From Nitrosomonas sp. (lineage in GTDB: Bacteria; Pseudomonadota; Gammaproteobacteria; Burkholderiales; Nitrosomonadaceae), in contig NZ_JAMWZS010000013.1 of the NCBI RefSeq assembly GCF_024282095.1, forward strand, positions 1 through 61,905: a stretch of 61,905 nt of DNA, given 5' to 3'. The position numbers and the translations under genes were made by a program. The notes beneath the pieces are model-generated. The model had not been told where the DNA came from. It ran no database searches and saw nothing but the letters and a program-made list of their open reading frames with translations. Below, piece after piece: positions 1 through 8,758 of the stretch (positions are counted from its first letter, which is position 1; every line of letters starts with the position of its first letter).

Positions 1-75
1 CGTTACTCGAACCTGACCGACGTTATCTGGAATAACCAAAGCAAAGAAATTCTCAATAACCGGATTGTTCCTTAA
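1..75 (+). CDS. 3' end of an unidentified gene (partial)
   Basis: The window opens inside a reading frame that codes for 24 residues and ends with TAA at 73-75. The peptide starts RYSNLTDVIW and ends NNRIVP. A GC-rich inverted repeat follows about 28 bp later, as expected after a real gene end. The family cannot be named from so short a tail. Confidence 0.55.
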   Translation, partial: RYSNLTDVIWNNQSKEILNNRIVP

Positions 76-102
76 TCCAATCTCCGATGTCCTAGACATC
101 AT

Positions 103-138
103 GCCTGCTGCCTGTTTCGACAGGCAGCAGGGCGTTTC
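103..138 (+). terminator. Rho-independent-type terminator
   Basis: An 11-bp GC-rich stem (104-114 with 121-131) closes a 6-nt loop and is followed by a short T-containing tract (134-138). It lies between the stop of the partial gene and the next gene. The T tract is weak, so termination may be partial. Confidence 0.6.
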
Positions 139-227
139 TCTGGCCTACTTGCTGAATTTCTGCCAAAAGATCTTTATCCGGTCAATTTTTTGAACAAGTT
201 TGTTTCACATACCTGGATGTTTGTATC

Positions 228-665
228 ATGGAAGATGTTGTCATAACCGTTCAGCAGTGGGTATCCACCGATGTGCTCATTGGTTTGACGATAGCCTCGA
301 TTGTCGGCTTCGTGGGTTCTTTAATCGCGATCCCCTGGATTCTGATTCGCTTACCGAGTGATTATTTTGATACGCGTATTCCGCGTTACTGGATGAAAGA
401 TCAGCACCCGGTGCTGCGCATCATCGGTTTGATGATTAAAAATATAATCGGTGTTGTGTTCCTGTTGGCGGGATTTCTGATGCTTTTTCTGCCGGGGCAG
501 GGTTTGCTGACGATGCTGGTTGGAATTTCATTGATGGATTTCCCCAATAAGCGCAAGCTGGAAGCCCGAATTGTCGGGCAACATACGGTATTTAGCGCTG
601 TCAATAAGATGCGTCAGAAATTCAATCAATTGCCATTTACACTAAAGCCACATGCCGAAGAATAG
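228..665 (+). CDS. PGPGW-type inner membrane protein
   Basis: A 145-residue membrane protein of unknown function. Hydrophobic segments lie at about residues 15-40 and 66-102. The second contains FLPGQGLLTMLVG, a variant of the PGPGW motif that names this family of putative transmembrane proteins, followed by a basic region (FPNKRKLE). The start ATG at 228 has no strong ribosome binding site. The gene ends 9 bp before the acetyltransferase gene, so the two are probably co-transcribed. The family assignment rests on the motif and topology only. Confidence 0.65.
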   Translation: MEDVVITVQQWVSTDVLIGLTIASIVGFVGSLIAIPWILIRLPSDYFDTRIPRYWMKDQHPVLRIIGLMIKNIIGVVFLLAGFLMLFLPGQGLLTMLVGISLMDFPNKRKLEARIVGQHTVFSAVNKMRQKFNQLPFTLKPHAEE

Positions 666-674
666 TCGCCTGAT

Positions 675-1193
675 ATGATTCCCGGAATATTGCCTGTAAC
701 AAGAGTTGATGCACTTACGATTTCAACCTTGGCTGAGACAATCTGGCGGCATCACTATGCGGATATTATTTCATCCGGGCAGATTGATTATATGTTGATG
801 CAACGCTATCAGCCGGATTTGATCAAGGAACAATTATCAAATCCGGGAATCTGGTGGAGAAAGTTGGTTTTGGATGAAGCGATCATCGGTTTTTCTTGCT
901 GTATGCGCACGAATAAGCCGAACGAACTAAAAATTGACAAACTGTATATTCATTGTGATCATCATCGCAAAGGCTACGGCGCGATGATGATGGCAGATGC
1001 TGTTGAAATAATGCGGGGAAATAATCTGCAGTCACTGATCCTGACTGTCAATAAGCATAACCGAACTGCCATTCTGGCATATCAGCAGTATGGATTTGAA
1101 ATCACGGGTGATAGTATTGTGGATATTGGGGGCGGCTATACCATGAATGATTATTTGATGACCTTAACGAAATTGAGTCGCTGGAATATTTAA
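675..1193 (+). CDS. GNAT family N-acetyltransferase
   Basis: A 172-residue GCN5-related acetyltransferase, a family that moves an acetyl group from acetyl-CoA to an amine. The acetyl-CoA binding motif A is seen at about residues 92-112 (LYIHCDHHRKGYGAMMM, matching the Q/R-x-x-G-x-G/A pattern). The later NRTAILAYQQYGFEITG segment is the usual motif B region. The substrate cannot be inferred. It lies 3 bp upstream of dapF and 9 bp downstream of the PGPGW gene, so it is likely part of the same transcript. Confidence 0.85.
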   Translation: MIPGILPVTRVDALTISTLAETIWRHHYADIISSGQIDYMLMQRYQPDLIKEQLSNPGIWWRKLVLDEAIIGFSCCMRTNKPNELKIDKLYIHCDHHRKGYGAMMMADAVEIMRGNNLQSLILTVNKHNRTAILAYQQYGFEITGDSIVDIGGGYTMNDYLMTLTKLSRWNI

Positions 1194-1196
1194 TCC

Positions 1197-2024
1197 ATGA
1201 AACTGAAATTTACCAAAATGCAGGGTTTGGGTAATGATTTTGTTGTCCTGGATGGGATCAATCAATCGATCAATCTTGATCAACAGCAGATTCGTTTGCT
1301 CGCAGACCGTCATTTTGGTGTCGGCTGCGATCAAATACTGCTGGTTGAGAGAGCCGTGGGGCAGGCTGATTTCCGTTATCGCATTTTTAATGCGGATGGC
1401 GGTGAAGTTGAACAATGCGGCAATGGTGCGCGCTGTTTTGTCCGCTATGTGCATGATCACGGATTGACCCGTAAAAATGAAATTCGCATAGAAACACTCA
1501 GTGGTGTGATATCTCCGAAACTGGAGGTCAATGGAAGTATTACTGTTAATATGGGAAAACCCCTATTTGAACCGCAAGCAATTCCATTCATTGCAGAGCA
1601 ATGCGCGTTGACTTATCAGCTTGAAATGCCGGATGAGCCGGTTACAATAAGTGCGTTGTCTATGGGTAATCCGCATGCTGTCCGTGTCGTGCAGGATATT
1701 GCATGCGCACCGGTAGAGACCGAAGGCGCGTTGATCGAAATGCATGCGCGTTTCCCTAAACGCGTGAATGTCGGTTACATGCAGGTGATCGATCGCAGTC
1801 ACATCAAGTTGCGCGTTTTTGAGCGTGGCGCCGGTGAGACGCTGGCGTGCGGAACAGGCGCCTGCGCCGCAGTGGTGGCAGGTATCAATCTTGGTTTGTT
1901 GGATCATCAGGTTACAGTCAGTACGCGAGGCGGTGAGTTAACGATAAGCTGGCAGGGGAACGATGCGCCGGTTTGGATGACAGGCCCGGCGGTTACGGTA
2001 TTTGAAGGTGAAATTAATTTGTAA
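1197..2024 (+). CDS. dapF: Diaminopimelate epimerase
   Basis: Converts LL-diaminopimelate to meso-diaminopimelate, the precursor of lysine and of the peptidoglycan cross-link, in the cytoplasm. The 275-residue length is normal. Both catalytic cysteines of this two-thiol epimerase family are visible: one in [13 protein letters not shown] (about residue 74) and one in [10 protein letters not shown] (about residue 217). The N-terminal [13 protein letters not shown] signature is present. It is followed after 17 bp by the DUF484 gene, the usual partner of dapF and xerC in proteobacteria. Confidence 0.97.
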   Translation: MKLKFTKMQGLGNDFVVLDGINQSINLDQQQIRLLADRHFGVGCDQILLVERAVGQADFRYRIFNADGGEVEQCGNGARCFVRYVHDHGLTRKNEIRIETLSGVISPKLEVNGSITVNMGKPLFEPQAIPFIAEQCALTYQLEMPDEPVTISALSMGNPHAVRVVQDIACAPVETEGALIEMHARFPKRVNVGYMQVIDRSHIKLRVFERGAGETLACGTGACAAVVAGINLGLLDHQVTVSTRGGELTISWQGNDAPVWMTGPAVTVFEGEINL

Positions 2025-2041
2025 TCAATCAAGGAAGCATC

Positions 2042-2743
2042 ATGAAACCGGAAGATGTTGCGCAGTATCTACAGGATCACCCACAATTTTTCAATGAATA
2101 CGCCGACTTGTTGGCGGATATTCATATTCCTGGCTTGCACGATGATAAGGTTGTTTCAATCAATGAGCGGCAAGTTGCCTCATTAAGAGAAAGAAATCGC
2201 GTATTACAGGATAAGCTACTTGAATTAATCAGTTTTGGTGAAGAAAACGATGCGATTGGTGAGAAAATGCATCGCCTGACCATCGCATTACTTTCTGTTT
2301 CCAATATGAGTGAATTCTTCAATGCACTCTATTTCAGTTTGCGTGAGGATTTTGCTGTGCCGCTTGTGGCAATGCGCTTGTGGAATATTTCCTGCAGTGA
2401 CCAGGAGCACGTTGAATTTACCCCTGCCAGCCAGGATGTTCACATTATTGCTGAAAGCCTGTCGCAACCTTATTGTGGCAATCATATTGCGGACGAAATC
2501 CAGTGTTGGTTTGGTGAAGGCGCGGAGCATCTCAATTCATTTTCCATGATTCCACTGAATACCACACAAACCATTGGTTTGCTTGTTCTGGGTAGCCCTG
2601 ATGCCGAAAGATTTTATCCGGAAATGGGCACACTGTATTTAAAACGGTTGGGGGAGTTGGCGTGTACTACGATTGCCCGCTATGACCTGGCGGAAACTGC
2701 AAGCAGCGAAGTAACGCAAGACCATGTAACCAATGAGCAGTAA
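2042..2743 (+). CDS. DUF484 family protein
   Basis: A 233-residue cytoplasmic protein of the DUF484 family, which has a GAF-like fold and unknown function. The N-terminal MKPEDVAQYLQDHPQFF segment is typical, followed by an arginine/glutamate-rich helix (about residues 40-65) and a GAF-like region. It starts after AAGGAAGC at 2031-2038, a good ribosome binding site. Its 3' end overlaps the xerC start by 11 bp, suggesting translational coupling. Location between dapF and xerC is the conserved context for this family. Confidence 0.88.
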   Translation: MKPEDVAQYLQDHPQFFNEYADLLADIHIPGLHDDKVVSINERQVASLRERNRVLQDKLLELISFGEENDAIGEKMHRLTIALLSVSNMSEFFNALYFSLREDFAVPLVAMRLWNISCSDQEHVEFTPASQDVHIIAESLSQPYCGNHIADEIQCWFGEGAEHLNSFSMIPLNTTQTIGLLVLGSPDAERFYPEMGTLYLKRLGELACTTIARYDLAETASSEVTQDHVTNEQ

Positions 2744-3626
2744 ACCTGAGTCACTGGCCGCCGCCTATATTCATCATCTGACTTATGAACGGCGTTTGTC
2801 GCCACTGACCAGCGAAAACTATGCGCGTGATATTCGTATTTTGCTGAAGTACGTCAATAAAGACGATTTAGAACAGATTCAATCGCCGAATATCCGTCAG
2901 GTGATCGCGCAACTTCATGGCAAAGGGCTTTCCAGCCGGAGTTTGTCCAGGATGCTATCGGCGTGGCGCAGTTTTTATCGTTATTTGATACGCGATCATC
3001 AGTACCGGCATAATCCTTGTATTGGTTTACATGTTCCCAAATCCGCGCAGAAATTACCCAATGTACTTTCTCCTGATGAAGCCACGCAGTTATTGGCATT
3101 CTCACCCGATCATATGTTGACAATACGGGATAGCGCCATGTTTGAATTGTTTTATTCTTCAGGCTTAAGATTGGCTGAATTGACACAGCTCAAGCCCGTG
3201 GATATCAGTTTTGCGGAAGGAACGGTCAGAGTGCTTGGCAAAGGTGGGAAAACACGTATTGTGCCGGTCGGCGATTATGCAATCCAGGCTTTGAAAGCAT
3301 GGATTGAACAACGCGCACAGATTGTCAAACCGGATGTATCCGCGCTTTTCTTATCACAGCATGGCGATGCGATCAGTGCCCGTACTATTAGCTATCGTTT
3401 GAAAAACAGGGCCAGACAGCAAGGCATTCATCAAAATGTACATCCGCATATTTTACGGCATTCTTTTGCGTCACATCTGTTGCAATCCAGTGGTGATTTG
3501 CGCGCCGTTCAGGAAATGTTGGGGCATGCTCATATCACTTCTACACAGGTATATACGCATCTGGATTTCCAACATCTGACAAAAGTTTATGATACCGCGC
3601 ACCCGCGGGCCAAAAAAAGAAGCTGA
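2733..3626 (+). CDS. xerC: Tyrosine recombinase XerC
   Basis: A site-specific recombinase that, with XerD, resolves chromosome dimers at dif near the end of replication. The 297-residue protein has an N-terminal SAM-like core-binding domain (about 1-90) and a C-terminal catalytic domain. Catalytic residues are visible: Arg in SSGLRLAEL (about 146), Lys in GKGGKTR (about 171), His and Arg in HILRHSF (about 240 and 243), His in LGHAHI and the nucleophile Tyr in VYTHL (about 275). XerD is closely related, but the dapF-DUF484 context supports XerC. Confidence 0.95.
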   Translation: MSSKPESLAAAYIHHLTYERRLSPLTSENYARDIRILLKYVNKDDLEQIQSPNIRQVIAQLHGKGLSSRSLSRMLSAWRSFYRYLIRDHQYRHNPCIGLHVPKSAQKLPNVLSPDEATQLLAFSPDHMLTIRDSAMFELFYSSGLRLAELTQLKPVDISFAEGTVRVLGKGGKTRIVPVGDYAIQALKAWIEQRAQIVKPDVSALFLSQHGDAISARTISYRLKNRARQQGIHQNVHPHILRHSFASHLLQSSGDLRAVQEMLGHAHITSTQVYTHLDFQHLTKVYDTAHPRAKKRS

Positions 3627-3670
3627 TCATTTGCTTATTTTTCTATCTGAGTCAGCCATGCTTTATAGGC

Positions 3671-3676
3671 TATAAT
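3671..3676 (+). promoter_or_regulatory. Possible -10 element before hslV
   Basis: A perfect TATAAT lies 30 bp before the hslV start in the 79-bp gap after xerC. No convincing sigma-70 -35 hexamer is found 16-18 bp upstream, and no classic heat-shock sigma-32 promoter was recognised. It is a weak call. Confidence 0.3.
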
Positions 3677-3705
3677 GATATTTTGTAACGAGTTAAGCAA
3701 ATTTC

Positions 3706-4227
3706 ATGACAACGATTGTTTCAGTAAGGCGCGGCCGTCAGGTTGCATTAGGTGGTGATGGTCAAGTAACACTGGGTGCTGTTGTGGCTAAATCCAGCGC
3801 GCGTAAAGTCCGCAGGCTCTATCATGACAAAATTCTGGCTGGATTTGCAGGCGGTACTGCAGATGCCTTTACACTATTCGAACGTTTCGAGGGTAAACTG
3901 GAAGCGCATCATGGACATATCATGCGTGCCGCCGTTGAATTGGCTAAAGACTGGCGTACCGATCGAATTCTGCGCAGATTGGAAGCGATGTTAGTGGTTG
4001 CCAACGAAGATGCGACGTTGATTATTACTGGCGCTGGCGATGTGATCGAACCTGAGTTGGGTATTGCCGCTATCGGTAGTGGCGGTTCTTATGCTCTGGC
4101 AGCCGCTCGCGCATTATTGGAAAATACCGATTTATCGCCTCAGGAAATTGTGAAAAAAGCACTGACGATAGCGGGTGATATCTGTATTTACACCAACCAG
4201 GATCATGTTATCGAGACCATTGACTAG
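3706..4227 (+). CDS. hslV: ATP-dependent protease subunit HslV
   Basis: The proteolytic subunit of the HslVU (ClpQY) protease, which forms a double hexameric ring and degrades regulatory or misfolded proteins. After removal of Met the protein begins TTIVSVRR, exposing the N-terminal threonine that acts as the nucleophile in this proteasome-like family. GDGQVTLG and [10 protein letters not shown] are the expected family blocks. The 173-residue length is normal. hslU follows after a 118-bp gap, longer than usual for this pair. Confidence 0.97.
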   Translation: MTTIVSVRRGRQVALGGDGQVTLGAVVAKSSARKVRRLYHDKILAGFAGGTADAFTLFERFEGKLEAHHGHIMRAAVELAKDWRTDRILRRLEAMLVVANEDATLIITGAGDVIEPELGIAAIGSGGSYALAAARALLENTDLSPQEIVKKALTIAGDICIYTNQDHVIETID

Positions 4228-4345
4228 GTTATTCCTGTCAAGCAGTAAGAATATTTTCTATTGTTGCAGAGAGCGAGCAGTTGATTGACCTGCGTCTCCC
4301 ATTTGGAATTTTGTTCATTTTACATCTAACACTGAATTTAAAATC

Positions 4346-5674
4346 ATGTCTCAAATGACCCCACAAGAAATTGTCCACGAGCTGGATAAACACATTATCG
4401 GCCAGAATTCAGCCAAGCGGGCTGTGGCGATCGCACTTAGGAATCGCTGGCGCAGACAGCAGATTGCCGATCCATTACGCCAGGAAATTACGCCTAAGAA
4501 TATTCTGATGATCGGTCCGACGGGTGTCGGTAAAACCGAAATTGCACGTCGTTTGGCAAAGCTGGCGAACGCGCCCTTTATAAAGATTGAAGCGACTAAA
4601 TTTACCGAAGTGGGTTATGTTGGGCGTGATGTCGATTCGATTATTCGTGATTTGGTTGAGACAGCGATTAAGGAATTGCGCGAGAGGGAAACCCGCAAGA
4701 AGCAACCACTTGCGGAGGATCGTGCAGAAGATCGCATTCTTGATGCGCTGCTGCCGGTTGCTAGAGATCTTGGTTCACTCAATGTGGATGAGCAAGATAA
4801 TTCCACACGCCAGAAATTCCGCAAAAAATTGCGCGAAGGTGAGTTGGATGATAAAGAAATTGAAATAGAAGTGGCAGCGCCGCGCGCTAATATGGAAATC
4901 TTTGCACCACCCGGCATGGAGGATCTGACATCCCAGATTCAGGGAATGTTTCAGAATATGACCGGGGAGAAAAAGAAAGCCCGTAAGATGACAATACGGG
5001 AAGCCAGAAAAATGCTGCTCGAAGAAGAAGCCGCAAAAATGGTTAATGATGAGGAACTAAAGTTGACGGCTATTCAGAATGTAGAGCAGAACGGCATTGT
5101 ATTTCTGGACGAAATAGACAAAATTGCCAGCCGTACCGGTAATACCGGAGGAGATGTTTCACGCCAGGGTGTGCAGCGGGACTTGCTGCCTCTGGTTGAG
5201 GGCACAACCGTATCAACCAAATACGGCATGATCAAAACCGATCACATTCTGTTTGTTGCCAGTGGTGCGTTTCACATGTCCAAACCTTCTGATTTGATTC
5301 CCGAGTTGCAAGGACGCTTTCCCATTCGTGTTGAATTGGCCAGTTTGAGTGTCAGCGACTTTGAACAGATTCTGACGAATACGGATGCCTGCCTGACTCG
5401 TCAATATGAAGCATTGCTGGCGACAGAGGGTATACAGCTGCAATTTGCCAGTGATGCCATTAAACGTTTGGCTGAGATTGCATACTCTGTGAACAGTAGA
5501 ACTGAGAATATTGGTGCCAGACGTCTACATACCGTCATGGAGAAATTACTGGAAGAAGTCTCATATAATGCACCGAAACACAGTGGAGAAACTGTTGTTA
5601 TTGATGCGGCATATGTCGATGAGCGCCTCAAGGATCTTTCGCAAAGCGAAGATCTGGCACGGTATGTTTTATGA
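4346..5674 (+). CDS. hslU: HslU ATPase, chaperone subunit of HslVU
   Basis: The AAA+ unfoldase that recognises substrates and threads them into HslV. Its 442 residues match the family. The Walker A sequence GPTGVGKT is near residues 56-63 and Walker [11 protein letters not shown] near 250-260. Between them is the charged I domain (about 110-230, with many Glu, Lys and Arg), which is specific to HslU. The C-terminus ends EDLARYVL, the tail that inserts into HslV. It is followed by a 354-bp gap with no clear gene. Confidence 0.97.
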   Translation: MSQMTPQEIVHELDKHIIGQNSAKRAVAIALRNRWRRQQIADPLRQEITPKNILMIGPTGVGKTEIARRLAKLANAPFIKIEATKFTEVGYVGRDVDSIIRDLVETAIKELRERETRKKQPLAEDRAEDRILDALLPVARDLGSLNVDEQDNSTRQKFRKKLREGELDDKEIEIEVAAPRANMEIFAPPGMEDLTSQIQGMFQNMTGEKKKARKMTIREARKMLLEEEAAKMVNDEELKLTAIQNVEQNGIVFLDEIDKIASRTGNTGGDVSRQGVQRDLLPLVEGTTVSTKYGMIKTDHILFVASGAFHMSKPSDLIPELQGRFPIRVELASLSVSDFEQILTNTDACLTRQYEALLATEGIQLQFASDAIKRLAEIAYSVNSRTENIGARRLHTVMEKLLEEVSYNAPKHSGETVVIDAAYVDERLKDLSQSEDLARYVL

Positions 5675-5763
5675 GTTTTCAGTTTAAGATTGATTAGCTT
5701 TAGGATGCTAACCTTATTATTCATCATGCTGATGAGATAAGAATGGTAGCTTCTTAAAGTTAG

Positions 5764-5934
5764 GTGAAAGGGATTTGCTTGTACTGCGAAGATTGTTTTG
5801 ATGCAATCAAAATGCTTGGCCAAACCGATAGTCGTGCGTGTTTTACTTCTTTGGGTAGACTAATTGAACTTAATTCATTTAGTTTGTTGAATTTAATAAG
5901 AAATAATCCTAATACGCTATCCGGTCTGGCCTAA
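5764..5934 (+). CDS. Possible 56-residue Cys-rich small protein
   Basis: This frame in the 5675-6028 gap opens with GTG directly after an in-frame TAG and runs to TAA. Its N-terminus, after Met-Lys-Gly-Ile, contains CLYCEDC, a spacing that could bind a metal. The rest is moderately hydrophobic. No clear ribosome binding site is present, and a chance frame of this length is not rare, so reality is uncertain. I see nothing else in the gap except a small inverted repeat (5796-5812). Confidence 0.2.
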   Translation: MKGICLYCEDCFDAIKMLGQTDSRACFTSLGRLIELNSFSLLNLIRNNPNTLSGLA

Positions 5935-6028
5935 ATACAGGTTACTACTATATGACAGCTAGTTGCTCTTGCTTATTTGTCAGATTTTTTGTTCAACAAG
6001 GAGGCAAGTGATAACCGCGCCTTCAATA

Positions 6029-6277
6029 TTAGTAGGTTGATCCTGCTGCTGGTCCGCCCTGTCTAGGATTCTTTATTTTTGCAGGACAGGTAACTTTTTC
6101 ACCGTCAGTACGATCTTTGATTGTGTCACCAGCTTTTTTACCTTCACATGCCATTTTGTTCAGAATATCTTGAGCAGATACCGGTGGCAGTCCGGATTCT
6201 AGATTTCCACTTGCAAAAGTAACAGAAGAACCGAATAGAAATACTGAAGCGAATACTGCAATAAGAAATTTGTTCAT
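6029..6277 (-). CDS. Small secreted protein of unknown function
   Basis: An 82-residue protein with a clear Sec signal peptide: MNKFLIAVFASVFLFGSSVTFA, with likely cleavage after TFA-SG at about residue 23. The mature part is about 60 residues, lysine-rich, with two cysteines (about 44 and 64) that could form one disulfide. GGAG at 6284-6287 on the minus strand gives a well-placed ribosome binding site. I do not recognise the family. It stands alone, about 200 bp from the Mth938 gene upstream, and probably has its own promoter. Confidence 0.7.
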   Translation of the reverse strand: MNKFLIAVFASVFLFGSSVTFASGNLESGLPPVSAQDILNKMACEGKKAGDTIKDRTDGEKVTCPAKIKNPRQGGPAAGSTY

Positions 6278-6484
6278 TTTTAACTCCTATATTATATATT
6301 ATCGAGGAAGCCAATTTTAATGCGTCTGACTTTCCAAACATGAATTTATCACAATCATAAATGTCATGGCCATTTCTTTTAAAAATCTTATGATTTGAGC
6401 CAGCGAACTATAGCATAATTTTCTGCTCCTGCAGTTACCGTTAAATAATCTATTTTCATATTTTTATGAAATTGTTGAGTCTCA

Positions 6485-6859
6485 TCAAGGCTCAATAAGT
6501 ATAGCTGCAGCAACACGACGTCCTTCCTCAGCCAATATGTTATAGGTACGGCAGCAGGCTTTTGTATCCATAACTTCAATACCGATACCTAGTTTGACTA
6601 ATTGGCTTAGTAGAGATTGATCTGGAAATTGATGTTTTGCGCCTGTCCCCAAGATTACGATTTCAGGTGTATGCGGCAGCAGGTTCTCAAAATGCTGAAC
6701 TTCGAGTTGTGAGACTGACAGTATTGGCCAATTCTCAATTAGATAATCAGGTAATACGATCAAGCTTTTTTCATAACGGGTTTGATTAATCAGTACATAT
6801 CCATCGCCGTAGCCAGTAAAAATATATTGATGAGCAAAATTTGCCAAATGTAATTTCAA
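6485..6859 (-). CDS. Mth938-like domain protein (DUF498)
   Basis: A 124-residue protein of the Mth938/DUF498 family, small cytoplasmic alpha/beta proteins without a settled role in bacteria. The block PEIVILGTGAKHQFP and the following GIGIEVMDTKACCRTYNILAEEGRRVAAA are typical. The start is TTG, chosen because GGAG (6867-6870) lies exactly 7 nt before it and no ATG fits the family N-terminus. It is encoded on the same strand as the acyl carrier protein gene 131 bp upstream, but nothing shows a shared function. Confidence 0.85.
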   Translation of the reverse strand: MKLHLANFAHQYIFTGYGDGYVLINQTRYEKSLIVLPDYLIENWPILSVSQLEVQHFENLLPHTPEIVILGTGAKHQFPDQSLLSQLVKLGIGIEVMDTKACCRTYNILAEEGRRVAAAILIEP

Positions 6860-6990
6860 TAGTTTGCTCCATAGGATGATATTGATAGTTGTAATTATGC
6901 ATTAATGAAATCAAAAAACAATCAATACATTCGGATTACCTGAGTGCCACATGTACTGTGGAATAGTACATTTTTATGTATTGAATAATT

Positions 6991-7260
6991 TTAGAGTGAT
7001 TGTTTGTTTTTGTGAGCTACTTTTCTTTCAACAAAATCAACTAAAGTGCCGAGCGTTTGAAATGTTTGCGCACTAATCTCATCATCATTAATTGAGATTG
7101 AAAATTCTTTTTCTAGGGCCAAAATAATAGTTACCACGGCAACTGAATCAAGCTCGGGAATATTGCCCAGTAAAAAAGTATCTGCTGTAATGGAATCGCA
7201 TCGTTCACCTAATCCCAAGATATCAGATAAGATTATTTTTATTTCAGTGGTATAGTCCAT
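6991..7260 (-). CDS. Acyl carrier protein-like protein
   Basis: An 89-residue carrier protein. The phosphopantetheine attachment serine is visible in PELDSVAVV (about residue 37), and the flanking helices match acyl carrier proteins. Such a protein carries acyl or aminoacyl chains as thioesters. It is not the housekeeping AcpP (which has DSLD at this site and sits with fab genes). No ketosynthase, ligase or thioesterase is adjacent, so its partner enzymes and product are unknown. It lies 157 bp downstream of flgA on the same strand. Confidence 0.85.
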   Translation of the reverse strand: MDYTTEIKIILSDILGLGERCDSITADTFLLGNIPELDSVAVVTIILALEKEFSISINDDEISAQTFQTLGTLVDFVERKVAHKNKQSL

Positions 7261-7417
7261 TCGGATTAACTGTTGGAAAGCTTTGTGTTTTTATAGGTAT
7301 ATTAAGTAACCTGTAATTATAAGTCTGATTTAGGATTTTGATTACTTTGTTTGCATGGCGAGTAATTAATTGACAGCATACGGTCAGTACAACTGTGAAA
7401 ATTCTTGATTACTGGGG

Positions 7418-8137
7418 CTAAGGTTGTATTTCAACGATTGAATTAGTGCGAGCAATTCCGCTAGTGATTCGCCCCGATTTGTTGCGAACTTGAACGACTT
7501 GACCTTCGGCAGCATCAGCCAAGGCCTGACCTTCCGAACTGATATTAAATCCTCGTCCCTGAACAACCAGATTGATTTTCTGTCCACGCAAGATGACGTA
7601 GGGTGCGCGTAGCATTTGTGGGCGCAATGGTTGTCCGGCAGTAAGGTTAGTGGTGGCAACTTTGCCGATTACTTGTGCCGCATTTGTGAATATACCATCA
7701 GGCATTTGCGTTAGATTAACATTCTGTAACGTTACATCTTCGTATGCGAGTGTTTGTCCAGTTGAAACGGAACGTGCTACATGCAGTACATTGGCCATCA
7801 CATTTACTTCAGCCTGAACGTAGATAGTCCAAGTCGCAGATGGACTGTTGCAGCGAACACCAACGGAAGTTTTTCCCCATAAACGGCCGCCGGTAGGTAC
7901 AAAAGGCTCCAGTTCCGGGCACTTGGGCAAACTGAGATGTTGATCAATTTTATCGACATTAGCAATGACCTGACCGGATAGTGTCGCAGTATTACTGTAA
8001 ATAAAATTTTCTACCGCGTTTTTAATGAGCGAAATTTCTTGCTGTTGGGGAATAGGCTTGTGCTGTGATGCCAACAAAGAAAACGGAAAGATTGTAAGTA
8101 CTGGTAGACAAAGCGTTAACACTAAGTAACGTATCAT
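7418..8137 (-). CDS. flgA: Flagellar P-ring assembly chaperone FlgA
   Basis: A periplasmic chaperone that helps FlgI form the flagellar P ring. The protein has a signal peptide (MIRYLVLTLCLPVLTIFPFSLLA), then the SAF/FlgA domain with the typical C-terminal GQKINLVVQGRGFNISSEGQALADA region. The ATG at 8135-8137 is chosen over an in-frame TTG at 8201-8203, because it puts the signal peptide at the N-terminus; this gives 239 residues. It is divergent from flgB, the common arrangement. Confidence 0.93.
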   Translation of the reverse strand: MIRYLVLTLCLPVLTIFPFSLLASQHKPIPQQQEISLIKNAVENFIYSNTATLSGQVIANVDKIDQHLSLPKCPELEPFVPTGGRLWGKTSVGVRCNSPSATWTIYVQAEVNVMANVLHVARSVSTGQTLAYEDVTLQNVNLTQMPDGIFTNAAQVIGKVATTNLTAGQPLRPQMLRAPYVILRGQKINLVVQGRGFNISSEGQALADAAEGQVVQVRNKSGRITSGIARTNSIVEIQP

Positions 8138-8157
8138 ATTTATTCGACCATTAATTG

Positions 8158-8182
8158 TTGCCGTTTTCGGCAATTGTTGCCG
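8158..8182. repeat. Alternating inverted repeats upstream of flgA
   Basis: TTGCCG (8158-8163), CGGCAA (8168-8173) and TTGCCG (8177-8182) form two mutually exclusive 6-bp hairpins, with loops of 4 and 3 nt. They lie 20-45 bp before the flgA ATG, so they would sit in its leader RNA or act as DNA operator sites. No binding protein can be named. Confidence 0.45.
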
Positions 8183-8256
8183 CAGTATCGTTATCTTAAA
8201 CAAGTACGCAGAAATTTATGTTTAAAGATAGCATCTATTTCACGCCTTTTTCGCTG

Positions 8257-8270
8257 ATTGGTCGACCAAT
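8257..8270. promoter_or_regulatory. Perfect 14-bp palindrome between flgA and flgB
   Basis: ATTGGTCGACCAAT is a perfect dyad centred about 53 bp before the predicted flgB transcription start. The half site TCGACCA occurs again at 8144-8150. Position and symmetry suit the binding site of a dimeric activator working with the adjacent sigma-54-type promoter. This is inference. Confidence 0.45.
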
Positions 8271-8288
8271 TAAAGCATTTATTATACT

Positions 8289-8304
8289 TGGCATGCTAAA
8301 TGCT
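8289..8304 (+). promoter_or_regulatory. Sigma-54-type promoter before flgB
   Basis: TGGCATGCTAAATGCT matches the -24/-12 pattern (TGGCAC, 5 bp, TTGCW). The invariant GG and GC dinucleotides are present and exactly 12 bp apart. Transcription would begin near 8316, about 30 bp before flgB. RpoN control of rod-hook operons is known in many proteobacteria; here it is predicted from the motif alone. Confidence 0.6.
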
Positions 8305-8345
8305 GATAGAACGATTGAAAGATATATTTAATCAGGATTAATAGA

Positions 8346-8756
8346 ATGATTAACAAACTTGATAAAGAGCTGAATTTTCACCATCAAGCCCTGAGCCTAA
8401 GAGCTGCAAGGCAAGAATTACTGTCGAGTAATGTGGCCAATGCAGATACTCCAAATTTTAAAGCGAAGGATATTGATTTTGCTGGCGTACTACGTGAGAA
8501 GCTTTCACCAACTACGAATCCGAACACTGTAAATTTAAATACGACATCTTCAATGCATATTAATCCCGCTACCCAGAGGGGGCTTGGAAACGACGTATTG
8601 TATCGCGTTCCTTTGCAACCGAGTGCAGATGGTAACACAGTGGATATGGACATGGAACGTACCCGATTCGCGGATAACTCAATTAAATATGATGCGAGTA
8701 TCACATTCATTACGAACGAGTTTAGGAACCTAACACTAGCTATGCAGGAGAGATAA
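8346..8756 (+). CDS. flgB: Flagellar proximal rod protein FlgB
   Basis: A rod subunit of the flagellar basal body, exported through the flagellar type III apparatus. The 136 residues show the shared rod/hook N-terminal motif [18 protein letters not shown] and a C-terminal helix ending [11 protein letters not shown]. There is no cleavable signal, as expected for type III export. It is the first gene of the operon running to flgJ and lies 2 bp before flgC. The sigma-54-like site and palindrome upstream probably control the whole operon. Confidence 0.96.
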   Translation: MINKLDKELNFHHQALSLRAARQELLSSNVANADTPNFKAKDIDFAGVLREKLSPTTNPNTVNLNTTSSMHINPATQRGLGNDVLYRVPLQPSADGNTVDMDMERTRFADNSIKYDASITFITNEFRNLTLAMQER

Positions 8757-8758
8757 TA

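Noticed and set aside
5401-5823. Minus-strand frame overlapping the end of hslU
   Set aside because: It is mostly the antisense of the highly conserved hslU coding sequence, with no ribosome binding site.
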